Assembly (NCBI RefSeq): GCF_002165305.2
Contig: NZ_CP032286.1
Location: forward strand, 2,356,001-2,420,000
Length of the DNA stretch: 64,000 bases
Source of the DNA: Acinetobacter sp. WCHA55
Lineage (GTDB): Bacteria > Pseudomonadota > Gammaproteobacteria > Pseudomonadales > Moraxellaceae
Reading direction: 5' to 3'
The translations under genes were made by a program, and so were the position numbers. Shown piece after piece: positions 46,885-57,598 of this stretch. Positions within the stretch are counted from its first letter, which is position 1, and each line of letters opens with the position of its first letter. The notes below the pieces were generated by a model that saw only the letters and a program-made list of their open reading frames with translations, did no database searches and was not told where the DNA came from.

Positions 46885-47346
46885 TTAAGTAGAAAGACCT
46901 AAACTGGCCTGAATTTTATTTAAATTCGGTACGTGGTAAGTCTCATCACCCATACGCACCAATTGGAAAATAGTGGGATCATTCGCAGGGCTTTCATCAT
47001 CAACAATTTCAGAAATACGTAAACGAATTGACTTCGGCATTTCATTACACATCAAAGCAAAGCGCTGAGAAGCATCGTCCCCTTCAATCACCAGTGCCAC
47101 CCCTTCCATTTGGTCTGGACGGTTGATGGCATAAACAGGCAGATGAAGATCATGCCATTCTACCGTTTTCACCTGTGTATCACTGTCGAGCGCAGACAGA
47201 ACAATATTTTGAGGCAAGAGCATGGCATTTTTACCATGGCATTCAATGATATAAGCATCAATAAAACCTGTTGATACTGTAATCAGATATTGCAATTCTT
47301 GCTGACTGATTTGCTCATTCATACTCTTTGAAACATTTGCATTCAT
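46885..47346 (-). CDS. CheW-like accessory protein of the Pil-Chp cluster
   Basis: 153 residues, weakly CheW-like: LQYLITVSTGFIDAYIIECHG, LPQNIVLSALD, DLHLPVYAINRP. It starts four bases after chpA and shares AGGGG in the chpA tail as ribosome site, so the two are coupled. In position it matches chpC of Pseudomonas, but identity is low enough that I leave it unnamed. Probably couples ChpA to a receptor or adapter. Confidence 0.75.
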   Translation of the reverse strand: MNANVSKSMNEQISQQELQYLITVSTGFIDAYIIECHGKNAMLLPQNIVLSALDSDTQVKTVEWHDLHLPVYAINRPDQMEGVALVIEGDDASQRFALMCNEMPKSIRLRISEIVDDESPANDPTIFQLVRMGDETYHVPNLNKIQASLGLST

Positions 47347-47350
47347 TTAT

Positions 47351-50300
47351 TTACCCCTGCTTTTCAGCCAATAACTGCTGAATGTTGGCAAGTAATTCTG
47401 CCTCTTGGAATGGTTTGCCCATATAGTGTGTCACACCCAAGCTGAAAGCACGTTCACGGTGTTTTTCACCCGTACGCGATGTAATCATAATAATCGGCAG
47501 ATTCTGGTGAATTTCGTGGTGACGAACCAAGTTCGTTACTTCAAAACCATCCATACGTGGCATTTCAATATCCAGCAACATCAAGTCTGGTTTAACGCTC
47601 TCAAGCTGCTCCATCGCATCGACACCGTCTTTAGCAGTCACAATATCAAAGCCTTGACGCTCTAATAAGCGCGATGTGACCTTACGTACCGTAACCGAGT
47701 CATCCACAATCATCACTAAACGACGCGTATCCTGATGACGACCAAAGTCACGGTGATCGGCTGCATGCGTCACACGCTTGGTACTTAAAATCTGACGTGC
47801 AATGTTCTGACCATCTAAAATCAAGCACACATGACCATCACCCAAGATCGTTGCGCCCGCAATTGCACCAATACTGGCAAACTGTTGCCCAACTGGCTTC
47901 ACTACAATTTGCGCACGAGAACCAATAAGCTGATCGACTAATAACGCAATGGTTTGTCCGCTATTGCCTTTAATCAACAACACTGGCAATGAATGTCCAA
48001 TATTACTCAAACGTGGAATCGGCTGATTAGATAAAAACTCAGATAGATAGCGTAGTTTATAACTTACACCATCAATTTTGAATTGGTCATCTTTACTGTG
48101 GAAATACTGATCCAATGCTGTTGGAGCAATACGCACAATACGATCAATCTGTGCCAATGGAATTGCATATTGTTGATCGCCTGCTTTTACCATCAAGGCA
48201 TCACTCACCGCTACCGTAGTCGGTACACGAATAATGAATGTCGTGCCGAGTCCAATTTCCGATTCAACCGTGACATGTCCACCCAGTGCTTTAATTTCAC
48301 TTTGCACCACATCAAGACCGACACCACGTCCAGAAATTTGCGTCACTTCTTTGGCTGTACTGAAACCTGGATGGAAAATAAACTGTAAGATTTCCTGTTT
48401 ATCCAGCACTTGATCGACTTTAATTAAACCTAAGTTTAGCGCTTTCGCTTTAATTGCGCTTTCATCAATACCCTTACCATCATCTTTAAAGCTGACAATC
48501 ACATCTGTACCTTGACGGCTAATGTTCAGCTCAATTTGGCCTGCCGCTGATTTTTTCGCAACGCTACGTTGTTCCGCATCTTCAATACCGTGGTCGATTG
48601 CATTACGTAGCATATGCTCAAACGGTGTAACCAAACGTTCAAGAATCGTACGGTCCAACTCACCTTCAGTATTGTGGACGACCAGTTCCGTTGGACGATT
48701 CAAGGTTGATGCGGTCTGACGTACAATACGCTGTAAACGAGGTAACATACGTGAGAACGGCACCAAACGTGTCCGCATTAAGCTTTCTTGAATTTCCGCT
48801 TGAATACGGGATTGTTGTAATAACAAGCCTTCCGCATCACGAATCTTCTCTGCCAAAGTGCTCTTGAAGTCAACCAAATCCGAAGCTGATTCGGCTAAGG
48901 ATTTAGACAATTGATTCAGCGATGAATATTGGTCCATTTCCAAGGGGTCAAAGTCTGCGTAGCGCGAGTTTTCAGAACCATGCTTCGCAATAATTTGACT
49001 CTCAAGCTCGCCTTCCATTCGACGTAACTGATCCGCCAAACGCTTAATTGCAAGCTCCATCTCGTTCAACGTATTGCCGAGCTGACCTAAGTCCATCTCG
49101 ATACGCGAACGGTTAATCGCATTTTCACCTGACAGGTCGATCATTTTCTCAACCAAATCAGCTGAGATACGGATCATCTCATTACCACCATCCAAGTGAG
49201 TCGTTTCTTTCCACTCACCCAGCATTGCTGGCGGCTCAGTACCATCACCCTGTACAAACTCAAAACTTGGTACCGCATTGAGTAAATCAATTTGTGTTAC
49301 ACGCGTTGGTAATTGTGCAATCACATCCACATAGTCAATAGATGCTAAGCTGTTTTTTAGACCATCATAATTACTAAAATCACGTTTGAAGATAGCTTGT
49401 TTTAACCATTCAAATGCGGTTTGCAATAAAGGGTCATACATGTTTGAACTGAAATTATGTACAGCAAATTGCTCAAATGTAGTTTCTAGCTCATAAGCAA
49501 TCGCACCAACAGGTTCATTCTCCGCCATGCGCGCGCCGCCTTTTAAGCTATGCGCAGCACGTTGCAATTGCAGTAACACACTACGGTCACTACGTTGTTC
49601 AGTCCACTGTTTCAGTAAGCCATCCGTAGTTGCTAAAATCTCTTCAGCTTCTTCCAAAAAGGTTTCTTCAACGATTGATAAAAGACTAACTGCTTCTTCA
49701 ACAGCGCTGACTGCTTCGTTTTGTGCAAGTGACGGAGTATCCAGCTGTTCAACTACACTCGACGCTTCAATTGCAGTTACTGACTCAACAACAGCTGTTT
49801 CTGCTTCTGCTTCTGTTTCTGTTTCTGTTTCTGTTTCTGTTTCTGTTTCTATTCTATCTACATTAGATAAAGGTTCTTCAACTGAAGCCTGAGCCTCTTC
49901 AATTGCGGCAACAAACGTCTCAGCCAATGGCTCAGATGCAGAAATTGTAACAACCGTACCCTCTACTAGGCTCTGAATGTTATGCAGTACATTGATGGTC
50001 GATGTTGCTGGATAATCAACCTTCTCCGTACGAATGACCTGAATTCGGTCTGCGACGTCATCCTGTACTAAGCGTAAGATGCTGATCAACTGTGGCGTTG
50101 TGGCTATTTGCTGACGAATCACACGCTCATAAATAGACTCTAATTCGTGTGCAATCGAACCAATAAAAGGTGCAGAAATCATATTTGCACCACCTTTTAA
50201 GGTGTGCAAATAACGCATTAAATTATTGAGTGCTGCTGGATCATTGCCATTTTGAGACCAAGTATTAAGATCCTGATCCATCCCCATTAATAATTCTTCG

Positions 50301-51865
50301 GCTTCTTCTAAGAAGATATCAAGCAAATCATCATCAAAATCGGTGTTGGCCGTATTCGATTGCTTGTGCTGATGATCCGATGCAATTTGCTGCGAAATCA
50401 GTGCAAGATCAAGGCTTGGTTGTGAAGTACTTCCAGAAACAATAGCCTCAGCGACAGGTTCAATTACCATTGCCGAAGTCGATTCAACATCTTGCTGTAC
50501 GAAAGCAATTAATTCATTGAGAGCTTTATGCACTTCTTCAGTCAGAATGACGCGCTGACCAGCAGCTAAAGTATCAAATAAATGGATAAATTCTTGATGT
50601 GCCTGACCAAATAACTCGTATGCATAATCTACATTGAGTAATTCCGGCTTTTCCAATAAGGCCTGATAACCAGCATACAGCTCAGAAGTAAAGTCATGAA
50701 TTCCTTGAGCAGCACGGTTATTGGTGAATTCCAGTAATTGTTTTGCTTGTTCACCTAAGTGCTGAATATAGTCTGGATATTCAACTTTAGCCCGCTGATC
50801 AAACTCAAACTCAGCATCAAGCAACAGATCAATATTTAACTCAATCAGCTTAGAAACCATACCTTGTGGGTTTAGCTCATTATCTACGTCTTCAATACTG
50901 AAACCATAATTATCCCAAGCCGTAGTGAACGTGGCGTAAACCACGTCAAGCTGTTCGTTCGTACCTCGCCCAAGCACGTGTAAATAGTCACGTACAAATT
51001 CAGCATATTGGGTGAGTAAAGAGATTTCCTTCGAGGTAGAAACGATCTCTTCTTGAACCAAGGTTTTAAATAGATTTTCGACTTTTGAGCTGGCATTAAA
51101 AACATGCTCAATTTGCGCCATAGACGAACTACCGCGCAGTGTATGTAAAGCACGGATTAAGCCATTGTAATCTTGTACTTTGGTTTCATCTGCATTTAGG
51201 AACTGATCAATAGTCGCTAAATGATCTTCCGCCTCTTCAATAAAGATCGCTAAAGTTTCTTCTAGAACATCATGCACTTGATCATCCTGTTCAGGAGCAT
51301 CTGCAACTTGTGGCTCAGAATCAACAACCTCGATATCACTCAGCTCTAATCCTGTCACATCATTATCACTATTTAGATGATTAGACAGTTGTAGCAAATC
51401 TTCTAGTGCAGGTTCTAAACTTTGATTTTGTTGTAATTGTTGTCCAATTAACACCAGTGGACGAAGGTCAAGATCAATTTCCTGTACCGCTTTGAATATC
51501 GGATACAGTTTAAATTGAAACAGTTTGAATACTGTTTTAGCAAATTTTTGGACCGTTGCTGTAAGCGGTACAGCCCCTGAAATCACACGATTTAAAGTGT
51601 CTTCAACTGCCCACGCTGTTTCACCTGCTGACTTTGCCCCCACCATACGACCAGAACCTTTTAAGGTATGGAAGTGACGACGTATGCTCAACAATGTTTC
51701 TTGATGTGTCGGTTCAGCGTACCACTTTTCAAATAATGGATCTAACTCAACGAAGATTTCTTCAATTTCTTCAACAAAAATTTCAAGAATTTCTGCATCT
51801 TGATCTAGATAACTATCTTCCGGAAGCGTTGTCGTTTCAACTAAATGTTTTAATATTTCTTTCAT
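47351..51865 (-). CDS. chpA: Chemotaxis-type histidine kinase ChpA
   Basis: 1,504 residues. Four Hpt-like domains carry HTLKG or close variants (His 66; HTLRGSSSM; HTLKGGANM; HSLKGGARM), then an acidic linker with a (Thr-Glu)n run at about 675-690. The CheA-type dimer and HATPase core follows (LEHMLRNAIDHGIED, GRGVGLDVV), then a CheW-like domain and a C-terminal receiver (MIVDDSVTVRKVT, LLDIEMPRMDG). Controls type IV pilus twitching via PilG and PilH. Fewer Hpt domains than in Pseudomonas. Confidence 0.95.
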   Translation of the reverse strand: MKEILKHLVETTTLPEDSYLDQDAEILEIFVEEIEEIFVELDPLFEKWYAEPTHQETLLSIRRHFHTLKGSGRMVGAKSAGETAWAVEDTLNRVISGAVPLTATVQKFAKTVFKLFQFKLYPIFKAVQEIDLDLRPLVLIGQQLQQNQSLEPALEDLLQLSNHLNSDNDVTGLELSDIEVVDSEPQVADAPEQDDQVHDVLEETLAIFIEEAEDHLATIDQFLNADETKVQDYNGLIRALHTLRGSSSMAQIEHVFNASSKVENLFKTLVQEEIVSTSKEISLLTQYAEFVRDYLHVLGRGTNEQLDVVYATFTTAWDNYGFSIEDVDNELNPQGMVSKLIELNIDLLLDAEFEFDQRAKVEYPDYIQHLGEQAKQLLEFTNNRAAQGIHDFTSELYAGYQALLEKPELLNVDYAYELFGQAHQEFIHLFDTLAAGQRVILTEEVHKALNELIAFVQQDVESTSAMVIEPVAEAIVSGSTSQPSLDLALISQQIASDHQHKQSNTANTDFDDDLLDIFLEEAEELLMGMDQDLNTWSQNGNDPAALNNLMRYLHTLKGGANMISAPFIGSIAHELESIYERVIRQQIATTPQLISILRLVQDDVADRIQVIRTEKVDYPATSTINVLHNIQSLVEGTVVTISASEPLAETFVAAIEEAQASVEEPLSNVDRIETETETETETETEAEAETAVVESVTAIEASSVVEQLDTPSLAQNEAVSAVEEAVSLLSIVEETFLEEAEEILATTDGLLKQWTEQRSDRSVLLQLQRAAHSLKGGARMAENEPVGAIAYELETTFEQFAVHNFSSNMYDPLLQTAFEWLKQAIFKRDFSNYDGLKNSLASIDYVDVIAQLPTRVTQIDLLNAVPSFEFVQGDGTEPPAMLGEWKETTHLDGGNEMIRISADLVEKMIDLSGENAINRSRIEMDLGQLGNTLNEMELAIKRLADQLRRMEGELESQIIAKHGSENSRYADFDPLEMDQYSSLNQLSKSLAESASDLVDFKSTLAEKIRDAEGLLLQQSRIQAEIQESLMRTRLVPFSRMLPRLQRIVRQTASTLNRPTELVVHNTEGELDRTILERLVTPFEHMLRNAIDHGIEDAEQRSVAKKSAAGQIELNISRQGTDVIVSFKDDGKGIDESAIKAKALNLGLIKVDQVLDKQEILQFIFHPGFSTAKEVTQISGRGVGLDVVQSEIKALGGHVTVESEIGLGTTFIIRVPTTVAVSDALMVKAGDQQYAIPLAQIDRIVRIAPTALDQYFHSKDDQFKIDGVSYKLRYLSEFLSNQPIPRLSNIGHSLPVLLIKGNSGQTIALLVDQLIGSRAQIVVKPVGQQFASIGAIAGATILGDGHVCLILDGQNIARQILSTKRVTHAADHRDFGRHQDTRRLVMIVDDSVTVRKVTSRLLERQGFDIVTAKDGVDAMEQLESVKPDLMLLDIEMPRMDGFEVTNLVRHHEIHQNLPIIMITSRTGEKHRERAFSLGVTHYMGKPFQEAELLANIQQLLAEKQG
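49797..49851. repeat. Hexanucleotide repeat inside chpA
   Basis: Repeats of TTTCTG (coding GAAACA on the minus strand) plus a degenerate edge encode the Glu-Thr run between the third and fourth Hpt domains. Multiples of six keep frame, so length changes alter linker length only. Confidence 0.85.
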
Positions 51866-52029
51866 AGCTAAGGCTTCTTGCGTTGTCAGCTACCCAAAAA
51901 AGGTGCATAAACTTCATTATAACCATCATCCCAAACCAGTCTTTTTACTCAAGCTAATTGAGTTGATGTATATCCTGATTTGGTATGCCACTCAAGTCAT
52001 GAGCAGCATACCTCCCCCAAAGCATGCGC

Positions 52030-54102
52030 TTAATCAGGCAGTTTAAAGTCTGTTACAGACTCACGTAACGCTTCCGCCATGTTCGCAAGTTCTGAGACCG
52101 AACGTGCTGTATCGAAAGTCGCCGTGGTGGTTTGTGAGGTAATTTCTTGTACGACGTTCATCGTAGTTGCAATATGACCCGCAGATGCTGACTGTAGCTT
52201 TGCTGCATCCGAAATATTTGCAATCAATTTTGCCAAATTACCCGATACGTTTTGAATCTCATCCAGTGCAACACCCGCATCCTTAGATAAGTTCGCACCA
52301 CGTACAACCTCAGACGTGGTTTGTTCCATCGAAATTACTGCTTCGTTGGTATCGGTCTGAATGGTTTTTACCAGTGTTTCAATCTGTTTAGTTGCTGAAG
52401 CTGAACGTTCTGCAAGACGCTGTACTTCATCCGCAACCACGGCGAAACCACGACCTGCTTCACCTGCCATCGATGCTTGGATCGCTGCGTTTAAAGCCAA
52501 GATGTTGGTTTGGTCAGCAATATCGTTAATCAAGGCAACGATGTTACCAATCTCTTGTGAAGATTCACCCAAACGTTTAATACGTTTAGACGTTTCTTGA
52601 ATCTGCTCACGAATGATATCCATACCTTCAATTGAACGGTTTACAACGTTCGCACCATTTGCAGCAATTTTTACTGAACGTTCTGCTACCACTGCAGATT
52701 CTTCAGCGTTTGAAGATACTTGGTCAATCGACATTGCCATTTCGTTAATCGCGGCAGATGCACCCGCAATTTCTTGCGCTTGGTGTTCAGATGCTTCGGC
52801 TAACTGGTTGGTAATCCCCTGCGTACTTGCCGTATATTGTGCAACCTCTTGAGAAGTTTCGGTAATACGAGAAACAAGGTCACGTAATTGGTCAATTGCG
52901 AAGTTAATCGAGTCGGCAATTGCACCCGTGAAGTCTTCAGATACTGTTGCATATGAACGTAAGTCACCATCTGCAAGATCAGCAATCTCATCCAGTAAAC
53001 GTAAAATCGCGTTTTGGTTACGGTCATATTCATCTTGTAGACGAGATACACGTTTTTTATCTGATTCGCCACGAAGTACGAGTAATTTAAATACGCAGAA
53101 TAAGAAAGCAATCAGGGCTAGAATTAAACCTAAGGCAGGAATTGCAATTGCTAAACCTGTACCACCTGACAATTTGTTCAAATTGCTTAACAAAGCATCC
53201 GACTGTTCAAAAATCGATGATGACGCTTGGCGTACTTTAACGATTTGTGATGAGTTCTTTAAAACCGTTGCTGCTGCCGACTTCAGTACATCATCATATT
53301 CTGATTGAATACTGGTCAAAGAATCACGCATTTCAGGATCATTAATACGCTCTACACCTAAGTCCGCACTACCATTTAACTGAGCGTTTAGGTATGACGC
53401 GAAGGTTTCTGTATCTGAGCTAAAGTCATCCGCAGATTCACGTGAGTTTGCTGAACCCGTCAAGACAGAACCAATTGAACGTAAAATACGTTCCGCAATG
53501 AATACTTGGTTTTTTGCAATCACGACTTGGTTGGCTGGCACATTTTGACGTGCCATTTGGTCAACCATTAAGTTATATTCGGCCTGAATCCCCGGAATAC
53601 TTTCACTAATCGCGATGTTGGTATCGTAGAGTTGGTTAATGATTTTTTGTTGCGATGCAATTAAATCAATATTTTCAGAAACCTTTTTCCACTGTGTATC
53701 GACTTCACGCAATGCATCTGTGCTTGGGTGAATATCTTTTACTGTTTCTAAATTTTCAGCAAAAGACTTTTGTGATTCTGTCAGTTTTTTAATGGCCTCA
53801 GGTGTACCTGATGCTGTTGCTTCAGTTGCCTGACGCGAAATCGTTTGCGATAAAAGACGTAAATCACCCAAGCTACGGGTGAATTCGTTATTTCGAGGTA
53901 CGCTATAGAATAGGTACAACAGTAAGAAAATTGCCAGTACGATACAAAATGCCGCACCCAAAATTAATGGCTTGGACTTTTCACTATCACCAAATACACG
54001 TGAAAACTGTTCCGTCTGTGATTGAAGTTTTGCTACTAAAGCATTTCCACCTGAGCGGTTACTGCTTCCATCCGTATTTTTCTTTTTAAGTTTAAAGCCC
54101 AT
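52030..54102 (-). CDS. pilJ: Methyl-accepting chemotaxis protein PilJ
   Basis: 690 residues. Cytosolic start, first helix near 45-68, periplasmic helical sensor (about 69-335) with a PilJ-type region, second helix near 340-365, HAMP, and a signalling domain with hairpin tip [45 protein letters not shown] (the conserved tip). Senses surface contact or pilin and drives ChpA. Between pilI and chpA in the operon, full length. Confidence 0.95.
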   Translation of the reverse strand: MGFKLKKKNTDGSSNRSGGNALVAKLQSQTEQFSRVFGDSEKSKPLILGAAFCIVLAIFLLLYLFYSVPRNNEFTRSLGDLRLLSQTISRQATEATASGTPEAIKKLTESQKSFAENLETVKDIHPSTDALREVDTQWKKVSENIDLIASQQKIINQLYDTNIAISESIPGIQAEYNLMVDQMARQNVPANQVVIAKNQVFIAERILRSIGSVLTGSANSRESADDFSSDTETFASYLNAQLNGSADLGVERINDPEMRDSLTSIQSEYDDVLKSAAATVLKNSSQIVKVRQASSSIFEQSDALLSNLNKLSGGTGLAIAIPALGLILALIAFLFCVFKLLVLRGESDKKRVSRLQDEYDRNQNAILRLLDEIADLADGDLRSYATVSEDFTGAIADSINFAIDQLRDLVSRITETSQEVAQYTASTQGITNQLAEASEHQAQEIAGASAAINEMAMSIDQVSSNAEESAVVAERSVKIAANGANVVNRSIEGMDIIREQIQETSKRIKRLGESSQEIGNIVALINDIADQTNILALNAAIQASMAGEAGRGFAVVADEVQRLAERSASATKQIETLVKTIQTDTNEAVISMEQTTSEVVRGANLSKDAGVALDEIQNVSGNLAKLIANISDAAKLQSASAGHIATTMNVVQEITSQTTTATFDTARSVSELANMAEALRESVTDFKLPD

Positions 54103-54152
54103 GCAGCTTCTCCCCGATTTACGCCCTTATAATTTCGCGCGCGACAATGATA

Positions 54153-54689
54153 TTAATTTATAAATTTTATAGATGCGTTCATATACTTTGGATTGTCTAA
54201 TAAGCGACTGAATAAGAAAACATGCCATTGTTGGTTGTGTTGGTGAAAATACCCTTGGCAATATTCTTTTAAATTCCGATCTAAATCTTCGTGTTTAGAA
54301 AAGAAACTTTTCTTATTAAAGTGCTGAATCCCCAGAACCTGATCGACAACTAAACCGACATAGTGGTCATTGTGACTAATACAGAGTACTTTTTGAGTCG
54401 GTGAATATGCACTACGATGCCCTGATACATAGTGCGCTAAATCGGCAACAGAAAGTAAACGTCCTCGAATATTGGCCAAACCCACAACCCAAGGTTGAGT
54501 ATTTGGCACTAAGGTATATTTCGGAGGATAAATCACCTCTGCAACTTCACCTAATGGCGCAACGAAATATTGCCCCATCATCTCAAAAGCAATGCCCGAC
54601 CAGCGGTTTACCTCATTTTCGTTTGAAACGTAGTTTTTATTACCACGTTTAGCAAGTCGAAGTAATTCGATAAATCCATTTGCTGCCAT
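54153..54689 (-). CDS. pilI: CheW-like coupling protein PilI
   Basis: 178 residues with a CheW domain: FVAPLGEVAEVIYPPKYTLVPNTQPWVVGLANIRG, VLCISHNDHYVGLVVDQVLGI. Bridges PilJ and ChpA in the cytoplasm. Gap of five bases to pilH; operon order G-H-I-J-A. Confidence 0.94.
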   Translation of the reverse strand: MAANGFIELLRLAKRGNKNYVSNENEVNRWSGIAFEMMGQYFVAPLGEVAEVIYPPKYTLVPNTQPWVVGLANIRGRLLSVADLAHYVSGHRSAYSPTQKVLCISHNDHYVGLVVDQVLGIQHFNKKSFFSKHEDLDRNLKEYCQGYFHQHNQQWHVFLFSRLLDNPKYMNASIKFIN

Positions 54690-54694
54690 AGAGC

Positions 54695-55063
54695 TTATCC
54701 TGCGTTCAGGTGTTGCTTAATTACATCAATCAGTTGGTTTTCATCAACAGGCTTAGTTAAATAATCACACGCACCTTGACGCTTGCCCCATACACGATCT
54801 GTAGCCTGATCTTTAGTACTGACGATCACTACAGGAATGTGTTTTGTTGTTGCGCCACGCGCAATTTGACGGGTTGCTTGAAACCCATTAACGCCTGGCA
54901 TCACCACATCCATCAACACTAGATCTGGAAGTTCAGCTTGAGCCATGGTTACACCATCGGCACCATTCGACGCTTCAATCACTTCAAAACCGTGTTTCCC
55001 CAAAATTTCTTTAAAGCGGAAGGTCTCTGTAGGTGAGTCATCCACAATTAAAATACGCGCCAT
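54695..55063 (-). CDS. pilH: Response regulator PilH
   Basis: 122 residues from ATG 55063 (MARILIVDDSPTE; a start four codons upstream is possible). CheY-like receiver with acidic pair DD, phospho-Asp in LVLMDVVMPG and Lys in DYLTKPV. Acts on type IV pilus retraction in twitching. Confidence 0.94.
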   Translation of the reverse strand: MARILIVDDSPTETFRFKEILGKHGFEVIEASNGADGVTMAQAELPDLVLMDVVMPGVNGFQATRQIARGATTKHIPVVIVSTKDQATDRVWGKRQGACDYLTKPVDENQLIDVIKQHLNAG

Positions 55064-55090
55064 AATTTTCCCCAATTACACTTATATTAT

Positions 55091-55474
55091 TTATGCTGAA
55101 ACGTGATTACGAATCGCATTTAATAATTCATCTTTACTAAACGGCTTTGTTAAATATTCATCTGAACCAACAACACGCCCTTTGGCTTGGTCAAATAGAC
55201 CATCTTTGCTAGAGAGCATCACGACAGGAATATTTTGATAATTTTGTGAGTTTTTGATTAATGCACACGTTTGATAGCCATCTAGACGCGGCATCATAAT
55301 GTCGACAAATACGATATCAGGATTTGCTTGAGCAATTTTTGACAATGCGTCAAAACCATCGACAGCAGTCACAACTTCACAACCTTCACGTTGTAATAAT
55401 GTTTCAGCTGTACGACGAATGGTTTTTGAATCATCAATGACCATTACTTTTAGATTCTGGAATTTATCGTCCAT
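55091..55474 (-). CDS. pilG: Response regulator PilG
   Basis: 127 residues. Receiver with VIDDSKTIRR, phospho-Asp in FVDIMMPRLDG and Lys in EYLTKPF. First gene of the chemosensory operon; promotes pilus extension and affects cAMP signalling in relatives. The promoter must lie in the AT-rich 280 bases upstream. Confidence 0.95.
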   Translation of the reverse strand: MDDKFQNLKVMVIDDSKTIRRTAETLLQREGCEVVTAVDGFDALSKIAQANPDIVFVDIMMPRLDGYQTCALIKNSQNYQNIPVVMLSSKDGLFDQAKGRVVGSDEYLTKPFSKDELLNAIRNHVSA

Positions 55475-55754
55475 TTAATATGACCCTTCCCATTTTTAGA
55501 ATGTTTGTAGAAACAGATTCGTAGACGCTTTACAAGTTACGTACACTTTTAACATATATTTACTTATATTTTCAACGAACAGTTTCCGCATAAAACCACA
55601 CTTCATCTTCTTTTTAAGAACGGCTTCACACTTTCCTATACCCGTCGATTTTTTTTTGACTGATTATATTTTTTATTCCTAAATTTAGGACTAATATAGC
55701 ACTATTTATTGCTTGTAAATAAGTAATTTAGTCAACTTTAAACTGGGGGTATCG

Positions 55755-56393
55755 ATGCTTAGGGAGTTTAATCACAAACTTGCTTTGATCGTAAAAAAAA
55801 GGATGACTGCGAAAGTCATTTTGCTGGTTTTGCTAAGTTTGCAGACCTTCTCGATTATGGCCGAGCCACCTAAAGCGGTCTGGTATCGATATTACGACAG
55901 TAAAGGCATCGCAAACGTCAGTAGCAATGTCACCCCAAACCATATTCGCTATGGTTATGAAGCACTCGATAGCAACATGCAAGTGATTCAACGAGCACGT
56001 CCATACAACGCAGAAAAAGATGCGCAATATGCTCCACAACGGGCAGCAGCAGCCAAGCAACGCGAATCGGATCTTAAATTAAAACGCGCTTATACCAACA
56101 GCCAAGTCGCTACTCAAAAACGCAATACTTCCCTTTCTTATATCTTAAAACAGATTAAGTTTCAGCAAGATGAATTAAAACAATTACAGAATGACCGTAT
56201 TGGATTCTTACGCCAAGAAAAAGAGAACATGCGTAAAGGTAAAAGCAATCCGAAACCGCTGCAAGATATGATTGATTATAATTCAAAAAATATTGTCATG
56301 AAAAAAGAGCAAATACAATCGTTACAAAGTCACTATCGTAATACCAGAGCTGAATACGACAGAATTATTGCTCGTTTAAAAACACTTGAATAA
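55755..56393 (+). CDS. Secreted DUF4124-like coiled-coil protein
   Basis: 212 residues from ATG 55755 (GGGGG five bases before; MTAKV at 55803 is an alternative without proper spacing). Signal peptide ends near SIMA-E. WYRYYDSKGIANVSSNVTPNHI matches the DUF4124 region, then long charged helices (QQDELKQLQNDRIGFLRQEKE, KKEQIQSLQSHYR) likely form coiled coils. Periplasmic; function unknown. Between the pil-chp operon (divergent) and the RND genes. Confidence 0.75.
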   Translation: MLREFNHKLALIVKKRMTAKVILLVLLSLQTFSIMAEPPKAVWYRYYDSKGIANVSSNVTPNHIRYGYEALDSNMQVIQRARPYNAEKDAQYAPQRAAAAKQRESDLKLKRAYTNSQVATQKRNTSLSYILKQIKFQQDELKQLQNDRIGFLRQEKENMRKGKSNPKPLQDMIDYNSKNIVMKKEQIQSLQSHYRNTRAEYDRIIARLKTLE

Positions 56394-56450
56394 TCTGCGT
56401 CTTATTTACAGTGTGCTGACTTTCGCCGCTAGACCAAAGGATTTGACTCA

Positions 56451-57578
56451 ATGCAGGCTGCACCACGTATAAACCCCAAATTAAGCCGCCAAGTGCTCTC
56501 TATTTTAAAACTCAGCCCGCTGTGTTTGTGCTTACTCCTCTCTGCCTGCCAAAAACAAGACGATGTCACACCCTCTACTCCATCTAGAGCTAAAATTGAA
56601 CTGATAGCACAAGACTTGGTCCAGTTCCAAGAAGGTCCTTCTGTTCAACGTACAGCTTTTACTGGCACTATTCGAGCCGTCTATCAGAGTTCCATTCAGG
56701 CTCAAGTGACAGCGACAGCAACCGCCGTCTCCGTTCAAGTTGGACAAGCCGTTCAAAAAGGCCAAGTGCTTGTTCGATTGAATAATCAAGATAATGCTGC
56801 ACGTCTTGCCCAAGCTCAAGCCAATTTTGCTTCAACCCAAGCCCAAGCCAATCTTGCAAAAAGCATGGTTCAAAGAAAAAAACGTTTACTCAATCAGGGC
56901 TTTATTTCCAAAGTGGAATATGAACAAAGCCTTGTGGACTATCAAGCTCAATTAGAAAATGTTCGTGCCCAACAAGCCAATGTCGACATTGCCGAAAAAG
57001 CGGATCGCGATGGCACTATTCTAAGCCCAATTTCAGGAGTTATTACTCAACGTCAGGTTGAACCGGGGCAAACCGTAACCGCAGGACAAACCCTATTTGA
57101 AATCATTAACCCGAATCATTTAGAAATACAGGCCAAAATTCCAAGTGATCTACAAGCCACTTTAAGCTTGGGAGAAAAAATAGAATATCGTCTGCAAGGC
57201 AATCCTCAAAAACGGACAGCCAAGATTACTCGTATTTCTCCGGTTGCTGACCCTGCGAGCCGTCAAATCGAGTTCTTTGCTCAGCCAATTGAAACTATTA
57301 ATTCATTAAGTATTGGGACTTTTGTAGAGGGTGATATACTTGGTTCACAATCCATTACAGGACAAATTATTCCGCTGGATACCATTCAAGATATACAAAA
57401 TACACCATATGTATGGGTGATTCGTCAAAATAAAATTGAACGTAGCCCTATAGAAGTCTTGGAACAACGCTATAGCAATAACAGCGCCGTAGTACAGGGA
57501 CTACAAACAGGCGACCAGATTAGTCGTATCAAGTTTAATGAAAAAGATTTGCATCAACTGGTGACAATCAATCCATAA
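56451..57578 (+). CDS. RND efflux periplasmic adaptor (lipoprotein)
   Basis: 375 residues. Lipobox LLSAC, then HlyD/AcrA domains: lipoyl half (VQVGQAVQKGQVLVRLNNQDN), coiled-coil hairpin (LAQAQANFASTQAQANLAKS and RKKRLLNQGFISKVEYEQSL), second lipoyl and beta-barrel parts. Twenty bases before the pump gene. No outer-membrane factor is encoded with it, so it must use one from elsewhere. Confidence 0.93.
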   Translation: MQAAPRINPKLSRQVLSILKLSPLCLCLLLSACQKQDDVTPSTPSRAKIELIAQDLVQFQEGPSVQRTAFTGTIRAVYQSSIQAQVTATATAVSVQVGQAVQKGQVLVRLNNQDNAARLAQAQANFASTQAQANLAKSMVQRKKRLLNQGFISKVEYEQSLVDYQAQLENVRAQQANVDIAEKADRDGTILSPISGVITQRQVEPGQTVTAGQTLFEIINPNHLEIQAKIPSDLQATLSLGEKIEYRLQGNPQKRTAKITRISPVADPASRQIEFFAQPIETINSLSIGTFVEGDILGSQSITGQIIPLDTIQDIQNTPYVWVIRQNKIERSPIEVLEQRYSNNSAVVQGLQTGDQISRIKFNEKDLHQLVTINP

Positions 57579-57598
57579 AATAAGAAAAGGTTGTTGCT

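Noticed and set aside
49527..49892. 121-codon + strand frame opposite chpA
   Set aside because: Low-complexity Ser/Val shadow of the GAAACA repeat and codon bias on the other strand.
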